Below are positions 1 through 10,415 of a DNA stretch of 64,000 nucleotides, piece after piece. The notes beneath the pieces are model-generated. The model was given only the letters and a program-made list of their open reading frames with translations. It ran no database searches and was not told the origin of the DNA. Position 1 is the stretch's first letter. Every line of letters starts with the position of its first letter. The stretch covers positions 56,989,432-57,053,431 of the forward strand of contig CM064502.1 of the NCBI GenBank assembly GCA_032716605.1, written 5' to 3'. The stretch comes from Paralithodes platypus. Its lineage: Eukaryota > Arthropoda > Malacostraca > Decapoda > Lithodidae. The position numbers and the translations under genes are program-made.

Positions 1-32
1 TGTCAAGTAAATATTATTTATCGAATGTTGAC

Positions 33-245
33 TATAGTCCATTCAATTTAGGTAGGTCAAAAATCGTGAACTCTAACCTCTATAACTCAAATAGGGCTAG
101 AGTAAATTGACTGAAAATGTCCACACCTATTCCCTGGTTGACTCTTCCCAAAAGGTAGAATAATTAGCTCGATTTCTCTTTTCGTTTTTGAGTTATAAAT
201 GTTAGTAGATTAGATCTGTGGCCTACTTATAATAAATGGACTATG
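33..245. mobile_element. MITE family A, copy 1 (TA-flanked palindrome)
   Basis: About 210 bp whose two ends are inverted copies (ATAGTCCATT...AATGGACTAT). The arms carry the family signature of a CTCTAACCTCTATAACTC-like block and its complement GAGTTATAAATGTTAG. The same unit recurs at about 7.3, 20.2, 26.6, 26.9, 27.1, 29.1, 39.4 and 51.6 kb. TA flanks and the lack of coding capacity suggest a non-autonomous Tc1/mariner-like element; the superfamily is inferred. Confidence 0.7.
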
Positions 246-834
246 AAAGCTCTGGTGTGATACTGGCTTTGTTGAGACCCCTTCCTTACCCTTATATATA
301 TATATGGTAATACACGGGGAGGGACCATCGGCGGCCGGCTTGAGCCTGGCTTGGTGGCCGTCCCGGGAGATACGCCCCCCAAACCCCCCTCTGGTTACCC
401 TAGGGGGGTGGGGGATCCCGGGGCGGCCAGACATCTTGTGTGGTGGTGGGTGGGGCCCGCTGCTGCATGAAGCCTGGGCCCCCAACACGTCCTGCGGCCC
501 CTCTGCCTACAACACTATCACCTGCACTGGCTGACGTCCCCCAACCACACCCCTCACCCCCGACCCTCAGCCCCGCCCCGCTCCACCACCACCCCCGCCC
601 CGGTGTTGACGGGTGGGCGGGGCGGGGTGGGGTCGGGGTAAGGGTGGGAGGGAGGGAGGGGGGGCAGAGACTGCATGAGGGGCGCCGCACCCCCGACGGC
701 CGCCGCACCCACCCAACTCTACATTAGCCATTTTGTTAACGCGTGCCTCTTCTTTCTTTTATTTCTCGTGCTCTTGGTGGCTGTGTTGGGTGCTGTATGC
801 TGCCCGCTTGGCTTGCCCCGCCTGCTACTAATAG
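246..834. other. GC-rich intronic segment with facing C-rich and G-rich tracts
   Basis: This stretch precedes the first mbl exon in the window. It contains C-runs (about 540-600) followed by G-runs (about 608-665) that could pair with each other or form a G-quadruplex on the + strand. Several overlapping open frames exist here because GC-rich sequence has few stops; none resembles the muscleblind linker and no convincing splice pair bounds them. The last 100 bases become pyrimidine-rich and end in CTACTAATAG, a plausible branch point plus acceptor. Confidence 0.6.
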
Positions 835-975
835 CCTGGTTCTGCTGTCGCGGCCGCGGCCGCCGCTGTGCCCATGGCGCCGCCTCCACCGCTGCCCGCC
901 GCAGCTGCAGCCGCAGCTGCTGCCGCCGAGCTGGGCAAGAAGCGCGGCCGCGACCCCGGTGACGAGCTCCTCATG
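835..975 (+). CDS. mbl: muscleblind (mbl) internal exon: Ala/Pro-rich linker with basic GKKRGRD motif
   Basis: This 141-nt exon (47 codons) starts after CTACTAATAG and reads PGSAVAAAAAAVPMAPPPP, a second Ala run, then ELGKKRGRDPGDELLM, ending at a GTACCT donor. Vertebrate MBNL proteins carry a similar Ala-rich stretch followed by a basic, alternatively spliced nuclear-localisation segment just before the KRPA region, and this exon is in the same place and phase (0 in, 0 out). It joins in frame to 14031 to give ELLM-AFPGSVVPYKRPA. Muscleblind is an RNA-binding splicing regulator; this part should affect nuclear localisation rather than RNA contact. The donor is weak, which could allow regulated skipping. 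The exon call rests on frame, position and motif; it is not confirmed by a transcript. Confidence 0.75.
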
Positions 976-991
976 GTACCTCGCCTGCATG

Positions 992-1241
992 TTAATCCGG
1001 GCCACTATACAATACATTATACCTTACTACTACACTAGTAATACTACCCTTACTACTACACCAGTAATACTACCCTTACTACTACACCAGTAATACTACC
1101 CTTACTACTACACCAGTAATACTACCCTTACTACTACACCAGTAATACTACCCTTACTACTACACCAGTAATACTACCCTTACTACTACACCATAATACC
1201 TTGGTCATGTTATACCGGGCCACTATACAATACATTATACT
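992..1241. repeat. 26-bp minisatellite flanked by a direct repeat
   Basis: A unit reading roughly TTACTACTACACCAGTAATA plus CTACCC is repeated about six to seven times between 1022 and 1197 with almost no divergence. The array is bracketed by two copies of a GGGCCACTATACAATACATT-type block (near 1000 and 1217), so the whole array may have expanded inside a duplicated segment. It begins only about 45 nt after the donor of the 835-975 exon. Confidence 0.9.
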
Positions 1242-1569
1242 ATACTACGATATACACCAACTACTACACCATAACACCATTCCGAGCCATACTACACTAC
1301 AACAATATCCACCATTAATTATACATTGTTCATCACTATCTCACAATACACTATAACACTCATTATAACATTCATACCTCTTACACCACTACATTAATAC
1401 TATCACTATAACTCTCGCTATAACCTTTCAACACACACCATAAGCCCAATACAGTTTCATCATTATTTAGGCAGTAACTTATTAATTTAAATAATCAACT
1501 GGAATACTTAAATATACAGTACATACAAGCGACTGCTATTTTTTGTATAGTAACTTATTCATTTAACTG
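1242..1569. other. AT-rich intronic sequence, no feature seen
   Basis: Sequence rich in ACACTA/ATACCA words that looks like decayed derivatives of the adjacent minisatellite. No open frame or recognisable repeat boundary. Confidence 0.5.
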
Positions 1570-1965
1570 TTAAGGGGGGTGACCTGTTTTTGTTCTGTCC
1601 TTTTCTATCTTTCTCTGGCTTGTATCCATTTGGCCCCATTCAGCCTACTGTTTTAAGATGTTTATCCCCATCCAGGTGTCAATTATTTACTGGTGAGCTG
1701 TAGCGAGCCAGCATATTTTTTATTTTTGTTTGACAGCAGGCTAAATTTGTACATTTTTCGATAGAAAAATTTTTGATAGAAAAATTTCTCCGGCGAAGCC
1801 GGATTTCTTCATATAGTGCTGGCTCGCTATCGCTCGCCAGGAAGAAATCGACACCTAGATGGGGATAAACGTCTTAAAATAGTTGGCTGAATGGGGCCCA
1901 ATGGATACAAGCCAGAGAAAGAGAGAAAAGGACAGAAATAACAAAAAGCAGGTCACCCCTCTTAA
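1570..1965. mobile_element. MITE family C, copy 1 (TTAA-flanked, about 400 bp)
   Basis: TTAA at both ends, termini AAGGGGGGTGACC and GGTCACCCCTCTTAA, and long inverted arms containing GGCTTGTATCCATTTGGCCC and its complement. The centre has the hairpin CTCCGGCGAAGCCGGA next to a TTTTCGATAGAAAAAT motif. Seven copies occur in this window. The termini and target site suggest a piggyBac-like non-autonomous element (inference). Confidence 0.8.
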
Positions 1966-2008
1966 GCTTAGATAATTATATATACATACACGCAACTACT
2001 ATGCTCTT

Positions 2009-2285
2009 AACACACACACACACACACACACACTGTACTTGACATTCTAGCACATCACTGCTTTATTCGCTACACATTATGCTTATTGTGCTATACTTGG
2101 TAGAACGTTATACACACATACATACACACCCATACACACACCCACAGTACTTGACAGTCTAGCACATCACTGCTCTATTCGCTACACATGCTTATTGTCC
2201 TGTGTAACTCGTTTGGTAGAACGACACACACACACACGCACATATTCTCACTCATTCACACTCATATTCTCACTCACACACACAA

Positions 2286-2334
<49 letters not shown>

Positions 2335-2400
2335 TATATATATATATATATATATATATATGTTTTATATTTCACACACACACACACGTTCATTATCCAC
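2009..2400. repeat. CA, CT and TA microsatellites with a local duplication
   Basis: Short (CA)n tracts, a (CT)n tract and a (TA)n tract interrupted by CAGTATA. The block CTTGACATTCTAGCACATCA near 2038 recurs near 2150, so this region also carries an approximately 110-bp duplication. Open frames here are microsatellite translations only. Confidence 0.85.
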
Positions 2401-2512
2401 CGTACAGTCGCCTAAATAAATTCATCTCCCACCAGTGATTACACAAAATGATTGCACCTGAATTCAAATTGTGCCGGAGTGAATTACTTATGCAAAATTT
2501 TCCGATTTAACC

Positions 2513-3420
2513 TCTCTAGTACCGGTGACGTCCTTTATAATATATTCTGGCAATTATGAAACAATAATATTCAGCTTACGAAGGACGTCTACCCATTAAC
2601 CCTCGTCTAGCGGGGGGTTTTGGGCTATTTTGGGCATATTCAGGCCCTCCTGAATGATCAATCAAGTATCTGCATGAAATGAAATGTATTCAGCAAAAAT
2701 CTAGGCGCTACAAGCTTCAAAATGAGACCAGAACGAGCTACGTAGCACTCGTCGTTTTGATGCAGTGGTACCACCAACATGGGAGTTTAGCATATAGCGG
2801 CATATTTTTTCCAGCTACGCTCACTACTGTCTACACTGCCGGCCTCTCGAGAACAGAGGGAGCGTGAGTCAGTGGGCGTCGGTAAGCCCTTGGTGTCGGC
2901 CGTGTGGCCTGCTGTGCTCCCAGCCATTTGCACTATTTTAACCCTTTAAAAGCCTTAATAATGCTCCTAACTTGCTGCTTTTTAGATACAGACTTAAGTC
3001 GGGCCCCGCTCTTTAAGTGTTAAAAGGCTACACACTATTTCAATTAATCCTTTTTTTGCTGCGGTATCGCTCGCCAGGAAAAAAATCGACACCTAAATAG
3101 CCCGAAAGGTCTTAATATTGACCAAGAAATGGGGCGAAAGTTCTTGAAATCGCCTAACAAATGGGCCGAACGTCTTATAATCTGATGACTATTGGGGCTA
3201 AACGTGAGGGAGAAGGGGGGGACAGAAAAAAAACCTTTATGATGAAGAAAACTTCTAATACAAGAATAGGATACCTACTACCCATTACACACACACACAC
3301 TACATACACACACACACTACATACACACACACACTACATACACACACACACTACATACACACACACACTACATACACACACACATTCATTCAATCACACA
3401 CACATACATGCATACATTCA

Positions 3421-3493
<73 letters not shown>

Positions 3494-4075
3494 TATAACC
3501 ATAGACCATCGCTTAACCCTTTCATTGTGGGTGACGTTCTGGAACATCCTGGCAAGTTACAGCAATTTCCAGGCTTTAAAAGCCTGTAAAAAACGTAAAA
3601 ATAGAGTGTTGGTGGGCGGGAGCGTGAGGGGCCCACCTCCGACCCTCAGAGCAGCGAGCGGCTCACTGAGGTACACTGTGTCTCGCGCGGGTCTCTCTCT
3701 GTGTCTCCCAACAGTGTAGCCAAGCGAGCGAGTGCTACCAAATAGCGGGTTTCCCGCGTTTCACTGGCACCACTGCGGGTGAACCAGACCACGTACGGGG
3801 CCCGTTCTGGTCTCATTTTGAAGCTATTTTCGTCTAGTTTTCGGCAGAATACACCTCATTTAATGCAGATGCTTGATTTATCATTCAGGAGTGCCTGAAT
3901 ATGCCCTAAATAGCCCAAACATAGCCGCAGCAAAAGGGTATTAACTCACTATCACCTTTTCTTCACCAATCACCAATCTAAAATTAATCCATTCTATAAC
4001 TCACTTCTAAGTAAAATCGCCTGATGATAGCCAAAATTAAATATAAATATGCGTCATAATACCGAAGGGGTTAAG
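2513..4075. mobile_element. Nested insertion block: family B split by a 1.3-kb palindromic element (Q)
   Basis: 2513-2600 is the left half of a family B element (GTACCGGTGACGTCC...) and 3930-4075 is its right half ending in GAAGGGGTTAA. Between them lies element Q (about 2598-3930). Its arms are inverted copies: the block around 2640-2755, with AAAATGAGACCAGAAC, is complemented around 3805-3905, with GTTCTGGTCTCATTTT. Inside Q are a half family D element (about 3060-3240), a CA microsatellite and a family B remnant (3510-3590). The order of insertion is therefore B, then Q, then the internal pieces. Confidence 0.65.
3284..3490. repeat. (CA)n microsatellite with TACATA interruptions
   Basis: About 200 bp of ACAC repeats. 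The first part has a regular higher-order unit (TACATACACACACACAC) repeated about five times and the last 70 bp are pure (CA)n. The Thr/His open frame over it is a translation artefact. Confidence 0.95.
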
Positions 4076-4468
4076 CCACATAATTATTTCAACAATAATT
4101 AGAAAAAAAAGAGGAAAAGTGGGAAATGGGCCTGAGTAAATACATACATATACATACTAATGTCCTTACACAAATCCATCTTTCCCTCATCCTATGACTT
4201 AAATTGTTTCAAACTCCTTGTGTCCAGACATTTTGGCTCGAACGTTCCTTGATTTTGGCCCTGTCACTCTTTTAACTCTGGGGGAGGCACTCGTCACAGG
4301 CAGTTTTGCCTTTTGTCTCCCTTATTCACATAGAAGAAAAAAATCAGTATATACTCATTATCTACCACAAATTATAATCTTTGAGACATAATCAGTATTT
4401 ATAAATTACCTTCCACACATTATAATCATTAGGACAATGATCAATATCTCATTTCCCTTCACAAATAT
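4076..4468. other. AT-rich intronic sequence with a family P fragment
   Basis: About 4105-4160 carries GGCCTGAGTAAATA next to an A-rich AAAAGTGGG tract. This combination is also found near 30800 and, inverted, near 54790. The rest shows no gene-like structure. Confidence 0.5.
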
Positions 4469-4475
4469 ATATACA

Positions 4476-4535
<60 letters not shown>
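4469..4535. repeat. (TA)n microsatellite
   Basis: A nearly uninterrupted run of TA dinucleotides of about 65 bp. Confidence 0.95.
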
Positions 4536-4539
<4 letters not shown>

Positions 4540-4720
4540 CAAAATCGTAGGCTGCTTAATTTACAACGTCATGAATTATTATCATTCACGACCACAGCAG
4601 TAAATATCATATTGAGCACTCACTCACTCTCTCTCCCTCTCTCTCTTTCTTTCTTTTATTTCAGCACTATTCATCTACGAAATAACCATTTAATGATCAC
4701 AACTACATTTTCCATCACAA

Positions 4721-4963
4721 AACACCCACACACACACATACACACCCACCCACACACACCCACCCACCCACACACAGTGTTAAACACTCTTCACCCAAGA
4801 CAAAACCATCACACACACACACACACACACATACGCACGCAGACAAACACACACACAAACCCCCCCACACACACACATACGCACACAGACACACACACCC
4901 ACACACAAACCCCCACACAAACAAACAAACCCACCCACCCCCACACCCACACCCACACACAGG
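4721..4963. repeat. Cryptic CA/CCCA-rich microsatellite
   Basis: About 240 bp of ACACAC and CACCCA tracts broken by short unique words. The 158-codon His/Thr open frame across it and the complementary Cys/Gly-rich frame are artefacts of the repeat. Confidence 0.9.
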
Positions 4964-5206
4964 TTAACCCCTCACACCCGGCCGGCCTGGTTGTAGATCA
5001 TTCTCTGTAGACGCTGCCGTTTTGCAAGATCATAGTCGAACGATTTTTTTTTTCTCTCTCCCAAAAAACAGTCAACACTTTTCACCGTTATTCTTATTTT
5101 TATTTTTTGGTCATAATTATGTGTTACTATTTTTCCATTATTTTTGGTTATATTTATTACGTATTATTATTCCCACCTGCAGTTACTATCCACATTCCAT
5201 TACTAT

Positions 5207-5582
5207 TGAGGGGGGTCACCGGCGTTTTTTCTCTTTCTCTCCCTCTCTCTTTGGCTTGTATCCATTCGGCCCCATTCATCCTACTGTTTTTAGACGTTTT
5301 TTCCCATCCAGGTGTTGATTTCTTCCTGGCGATCGATAGCGAGTCAGCATTGTATGGAGAAATCCGGCTTCGCCGGAGATTTTTTTTTATCGAAAAATGT
5401 ACAAATTTAGCTTACTGTCTAAACAAAAATATATATATGCTGGCTCGCTACCGCTAGCCAGGAAAATATTGACACCTGGATGGGGGTAAACATCTTAAGA
5501 CAGTAGGCTGAATGGGGCCGAATGGATACAAGCCAAAGAGAGAGGGAGAGAAAGAGAAAAAAAGCGAGGTGGGCCCCCTTAA
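5207..5582. mobile_element. MITE family C, copy 2
   Basis: Starts GGGGGGTCACCGGCG and ends GCGAGGTGGGCCCCCTTAA, with the inverted TTGGCTTGTATCCATTCGGC arms and the central GGCTTCGCCGGAG hairpin. Confidence 0.8.
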
Positions 5583-5625
5583 GACTAGTATTATGGTTTA
5601 AACTGCAATACTATCCCATTTCCAT

Positions 5626-5838
5626 TTAACCCTTTCAAGCTCTGACGCGTTTTAGCAGTTTATTTTGGCTATCATTAGACGATTTTATGCATCTTAGGAA
5701 GTATCTGTGGGTATTAAAAGGGTAAATACGATCTCAATCAACCCTTTGACTTCCATATACCGTTACTAATCTGAATACAATCGTTTAACAGTAGCCAGAA
5801 ACAGAACAGAAATGCGTATTGGAGCTTGAAAGGGTTAA
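5626..5838. mobile_element. MITE family B copy, TTAACCCTTTCAAGCTC subtype
   Basis: TTAA at both ends; inverted ends TTAACCCTTTCAAGCTC and GAGCTTGAAAGGGTTAA; inner arms with ATTAGACGATTTTATGCA-type sequence and its complement. This is the Bb subtype, which lacks the GTACCGG end found in most copies. Confidence 0.8.
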
Positions 5839-5933
5839 GACTAGTAATGGTTGCTACTATTTTTGTATTTATTTTTATATTTTTGTTTATATATATATTT
5901 TGTTTTTCTATTACCCTGCTAGTCTCATCTGGT

Positions 5934-6310
5934 TTAAGGGAGCCCACCTCGCTTTTTTTCTCTTCCTCTCCCTCTCTCTTTGGCTTGTATCCATTTGGCC
6001 CCATTCAGCCTACTATTTTAAGACGTTTACCCCCATCCAGCTAACAATATTTTCCTGGCGAGCCATCATATATATATTTTTGTTTTGACAGCAAGCTAAA
6101 TTTGTACATTTTACGATAGAAAAATGTTTCCGGCGAAGCCGGGTTTCTCCATACAATGCTGGCTTGCTATCGCTCACCAGGAAGAAATCGACACCTGGAT
6201 GGGGATAAACGTCCTAAAACATTTGGATGAATGGGGCCGAATGGATACAAGCCAGGGAAAGAGAGAAAAGGAGAGAAAGATAAAAAAAAAAAAAACGGTG
6301 ACCCCCCTTC
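5934..6310. mobile_element. MITE family C, copy 3
   Basis: TTAAGGGAGCCCACCTCGC start and GGTGACCCCCCTTC end. It is inverted relative to copy 2, which lies only about 350 bp away, so copies 2 and 3 could form a long foldback. Confidence 0.8.
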
Positions 6311-6377
6311 AAACCCCAATACTATCCACATTCCATTACTATCAAGACTAGTAATGGATTAATATCGCTACTACTCT

Positions 6378-6484
6378 CACTACCACTACTACTACTACTA
6401 CTACTACTAACGATTAGATATCACTATAACAACTCAACTCACTGCTATGTAATTACTATCACTGTTGTTGTTGTTGTTGCTGTT
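6378..6484. repeat. (ACT)n and (GTT)n trinucleotide tracts
   Basis: A short CTA/ACT run near 6383-6410 and a (GTT)n run near 6463-6485. Confidence 0.85.
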
Positions 6485-6505
6485 ATTAACTCATCTTCTT
6501 CTTGT

Positions 6506-6991
6506 TTAAGGGGGTAGTGCTTGGTTTTTGGTCTATATATTTATTTATTTATTATTTTTGAGTTTCCTCGCTAGACTTCCAGCAAGCTTAGAAAAACACC
6601 CCCTAGACCCCCTTTCAAGATAAATTTGTACATTTTTCGGTAGAGGGGTACTACTCGCTTTTTCTGGACCCCCTTCTCCCTCATGTTTAGCATATTAGTT
6701 TTGAGGTTTTAAGACGTTCGTTCCGTTAGTTTGGCGATTTTGAGACCTTTCGCCTCATTTTTTTGTCAATGTTAAAACCTTTTGTGTCCTTTAGGTGTCG
6801 ATTTTTTCCTGGCGAGCGATAGCCAGCCTCTAATTTTAGAAGGAAATTTTTTCTACCGAAAAATTTACAAATGTATCATGAAAGGGGGTCTAGGGGGTGT
6901 TTTTCTAAGCTTGATGGAGGTGTAGCGAGGAAACTCAAAAATATAATAATAAATAGATATATAGACCAAAAACCAAGCACTACCCCCTTAA
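6506..6991. mobile_element. MITE family D, copy (TTAA-flanked, about 485 bp)
   Basis: Ends TTAAGGGGGTAGTGCTTGG and CCAAGCACTACCCCCTTAA are exact inverted copies. Internal blocks include CCCTCATGTTTAGC, AAGACGTTCG and GGCGAGCGATAGC. The motif TTTCTACCGAAAAAT is shared with family C. Confidence 0.85.
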
Positions 6992-7023
6992 CCTGGACAC
7001 TTAACCTATCACTACTACTGCTC

Positions 7024-7242
7024 TTAACCCCTTCTGTACCGGCGATGTCTTATTATATTAATTCTGGCTACTATTAGACGATTTTATTCACTTTTATAAG
7101 GGTCTCTGGCAATTAACAGGCTTCGAACTATCTCACTTAAGCCGTTTTACTACCACACATTCTTCTTAAACTGTAGAAAATCGTCTTAAATATAGCTAGA
7201 ATATAATATTTGAAAAGACGTCTCCGGTACAGAAGGGGTTAA
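7024..7242. mobile_element. MITE family B copy, canonical subtype
   Basis: Perfect outline of the family: TTAACCCCTTCTGTACCGGC at the left, CCGGTACAGAAGGGGTTAA at the right, 219 bp, with inverted ATTAGACGATTTTATTCA / CGTCTAAATATAGCTAGAAT arms. Confidence 0.9.
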
Positions 7243-7256
7243 GGTACTGCTGTCAC

Positions 7257-8373
7257 TATACTCTGTTCCCAATAGATAGGCCAGAAATCCTGAACAAATA
7301 CTTCTGTAACTCAAAAAGGGCTAGAGTAAATGGGCTGCAAATTTTCACACCTATTTCCTGGCTGACCCTTCCCAAATGGTAGAAATGTGAGCTTGATTAC
7401 TCTAGTCGTTTGTGAGTTATAGAGGATACTTAACCCTTTGAGTACCAGCGACGTGTGTTATATTTTATTCTAGCTATATTTAATCGATATTATGCAGCTT
7501 AGGAAGAATCTGTGGTAGTGAAAAGGGTTGGTTGAGATAGTTGCAAGCCTTATTATTACTAAAGGTCCCTCCTAAGCTGAATTAAATTGTCTGATATTAT
7601 GCAGCTTAGGAAGGAGCTGTGGTACTTAAAAGGGTTGGTTGAGACAGTGTGAAACCTTATTATGACTAAGAGGTCCCTCCTAAGCTGAATTAAGTCGTCT
7701 AATAGTTGCCAGAATAGGATGGAAAAGACGTCCCTGGTACTGAATGGAGCCAGGGACGTCTTTTTCCTCAAGTTCTGTCAATTATCAGACGATTTTATTC
7801 AACTTAGGAAGGACGTCTAGCAATAATAAGGTTTCAAACTATCTCCACCAACCCTTTTAAATACCCCAGCTCCTTCCTAAGCTGCATACTATCGTCTAAA
7901 CATAGCTAGAATGAGATATTAAACCCATCGCTGGTACTCAAGGGATGTATGTGTTCAAGAGTTTTGGCCTACTTAAGGGGGGTGGCCTGTTTTTTGTTAT
8001 TTCTGTCCTTTTCTCTCTTTCTCTGGCTTGTACCCATTCGGCCCCATTCAGCCAACTATTTTAAGACGTTTATTCCCATCTAGGTGTCGATTTCTTCCTG
8101 GCGAGTGATAGCGAGCTAGCATTATATGAAGAAATCCGGCTTCGCCGGAGAAATTTTTCTATCGAAAAATGTACAAATTTAGCCTGCTGTCAAACAAAAC
8201 TACAAAATATGCTGGCTCGCTACCGCTCACCAGTAAAAAATTGACAGCTGGATGGGGATAAACGTCTTAAAACAGTAGGCTGAATGGGGCCAAATGGATA
8301 TAAGCCAGAGAAAGATAGAAAAGGTCAGAAATAACAAAACACAGGTCACCCCCCTTAACTAAGACCGAGTATA
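7257..8373. mobile_element. MITE family A copy interrupted by a family B cluster and a family C element
   Basis: 7257-7434 is the left part of an A element (CTCTGTTCCCAATAGATAGG...). 7435-7945 is a run of several B half-elements in alternating orientation. 7946-7975 resumes A (GTTCAAGAGTTTTGGCC). 7973-8358 is a complete C element with TTAA at both ends, and the following AACTAAGACCGAGTATA resembles the missing A terminus. The outer A element is the oldest. Confidence 0.7.
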
Positions 8374-8429
8374 TTATTATCTATTTCTATTTCTTCCAAT
8401 CTTTCTATCCAGTAAAAAATTGATGCCTT

Positions 8430-8637
8430 TTAAGCCGATATCACGCGAGAGCTTTTTTAGTCAACATTCGATGAGCAACATTTGTGCTGGCAACATTGCG
8501 CGACTATGTTGCACTGGTATCGGTAACTAGACTGGTGATAGATGAATTGACGTAACCGAAATATTGTAAGTGTTGACCTCATAAGCTGCTACCAGACCAA
8601 TGATGAGGGAAAAATCGCTCGTGTGATACCGGCTTTA
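8430..8637. mobile_element. MITE family K, copy 1
   Basis: About 208 bp with inverted ends TAAGCCGATATCACGCGAGA and TCGTGTGATACCGGCTTTA. Related copies are near 21203-21426, 28917-28990 (partial) and 49088-49304. Confidence 0.75.
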
Positions 8638-8749
8638 ATGATTGGCTCTTCAGTGCATGTAGACAGTATATATGTAATTTATTGAGCACTCTTGTATCAC
8701 ACAAATTAATATGGCAACCAACACACTAATTATCAGTAGAATCCAATGT

Positions 8750-9136
8750 AAGTGGGGTCACCGGCTTTTTTGTTTTTTATCTTTCTCTCCTTTTCTCTCT
8801 TTCCCTGGCTTGTATCCATTCGGCCCCATTCAGCCAACTGTTTTAAGACGTTTATCCCCATACAGGTGTCGATTTCTTCCTGGCGATCGATAGCGAGCCA
8901 GCATTGTATGGAGAAATCCGGCTTCGCCGGAGACATTTTTCTATCGAAAAATGTACAAATTTAGCTTGCTGTCACAACAAAATTATATATATGCTGGCTC
9001 GCTACCGCTAGCCACGAAAATGTTGACACCTGGATGGGGGTAAACGTCTTAAAACAGTAGGCTGAATGGGGCCGAATGGATACAAGCCAAAGAGAGATGG
9101 AGAGAAAGACAAAAAAAAACGAGGTGGGCTCCCCTA
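8750..9136. mobile_element. MITE family C, copy 5
   Basis: GTGGGGTCACCGGC left end, GAGGTGGGCTCCCC right end, with GGCTTGTATCCATTCGGC arms and the GGCTTCGCCGGAG central hairpin. Confidence 0.75.
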
Positions 9137-9840
9137 ACTCACTTCGTAGATCAAAACTGTCACCGATTCGATTTTGCTTGAGTTATGAGAGTAAGACACT
9201 AATTAGCTGCCTTGTTTATCTCTTGTTTATCTCTTTGTTTACATCTCACCAATCTGCTACCTCTCCCCCCTTCCCCCTGCAAAGATATAATTATAATATA
9301 TCTACTCCCGTAACGACTTATTTGTTTAATTCTGACTTGATTATGCTGTCTTGCTTGTTTACTATCGTTATGTTTAGTTTAGCTTCGTTACCCCTTCCAC
9401 CACCACCATATATATATATATATTATATTCTCGGTCTCTGTCGCTTGCCGCCAATATAACCCTTATATAACCCGTACATACTGCCTATATCCTCGTCCCC
9501 CCAACCCCTAACCGTGCCCTAACCCACCCAGCCAAGCCGCCATATCTGTTTCTATTGCTAAATCCTTATATACGGCTTTTCTCTGTATAATTTTACCGTT
9601 TATTATAATTTGTTCTTTTTAGCACTGCGATTGATGCTACCGGAGCTCTTATTATTATTACGTCGTTCTTATTTTTGTGTATTATACTGTACGTGCTTAA
9701 ATTATTTTGATCCCCGTTTTTTAATTGCTATGAATATTAATCCCGTTTTCTTTCTCTTCTTCGTCTTCTTCCTCCTCCTTCTCCTTTTTCCAATCCCAGT
9801 ATTTTCTTTGTTTCTCGTATCCCTGGGTTGCTCTCTTCTT

Positions 9841-9883
<43 letters not shown>

Positions 9884-10308
9884 GTGCACTACGTATCAGT
9901 CGCGCTTTTCTTTTTCAGTGCTTCTGTACATACTCCTTATTTCCACCCTCCTTGATTTGTTCCTCTCCTTCAACCCAACCCACAGGATCCACAAGCCGTT
10001 GTTTTGTTTTCTGGTACACTTCTTTTTTCTTAAGTATACCCTATCCTTCCATTTTCATTTTCTATTTTCTTTCCATTTTCTATGCAGCAGAAAAAATATA
10101 TATAAAATCATCCATGAAATTTTCCCTCATGTAGTCTACATTATTTACTTTTATCTATAGTTGTATACATTTTTGATATCATTGAAATCCATATTTAGAT
10201 TGGAGGGAGAATCTTCGCAGTTTAATTCCTAATAGGGAATAAATATTGCAAGAAATACGGCCATGATCTTGCAAAAGTGGTCTTGAAATACTTGTAATAT
10301 CATCAGTT
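9137..10308. other. Pyrimidine-rich intronic sequence with (ATT)n tract
   Basis: A long T/C-rich stretch with a pure (ATT)n run at about 9841-9882 and a short (TA)n near 9410. The Leu/Phe-rich open frame of 174 codons at 9610-10134 follows base composition and has no recognisable domain, so I do not annotate it as a gene. Confidence 0.6.
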
Positions 10309-10415
10309 TGGTGGTGTAATGGTTTAGATGTTTATGTTCTGTGTGTGTGGTGTCCCGAGTTCGAATCCCGGGAGGACCATATGCTTTCATTAGTTAGGGG
10401 TTTGTAATTGATGAT
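10309..10415 (+). repeat. tRNA-derived SINE (family I), + strand
   Basis: Has an A-box-like GTGGTGTAATGGTTTAG and a perfect B-box core GAGTTCGAATCCC about 50 nt later, but no convincing acceptor stem. The tail (ATGCTTTCATTAGTTAGGGG then TTTGTAATTGATGATTA) recurs after the same head near 26350, and inverted near 34100 and 34800. A SINE is more likely than a functional tRNA gene. Confidence 0.65.

Noticed and set aside
440..962. Overlapping open frames at the GC-rich left end as upstream mbl exons
   Set aside because: No splice-bounded segment resembles the muscleblind linker or first fingers; only the 835-975 frame has fitting motifs and phase.
3161..3719. 142-codon and 103-codon Thr/His open frames
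   Set aside because: They translate a (CA)n microsatellite; no start context or homology.
4534..5010. 158-codon His/Thr-rich frame and its complement
   Set aside because: Cryptic CA/CCCA repeat; both strands open for the same compositional reason.
9610..10134. 174-codon hydrophobic frame that could look like a membrane protein
   Set aside because: Pyrimidine-rich DNA including (ATT)n gives Leu/Phe/Ser runs; no conserved residues or splice sites.
10309..10379. Functional tRNA gene
   Set aside because: Good B box, but the acceptor and anticodon stems do not pair, and the same head with the same tail recurs several times; a SINE.
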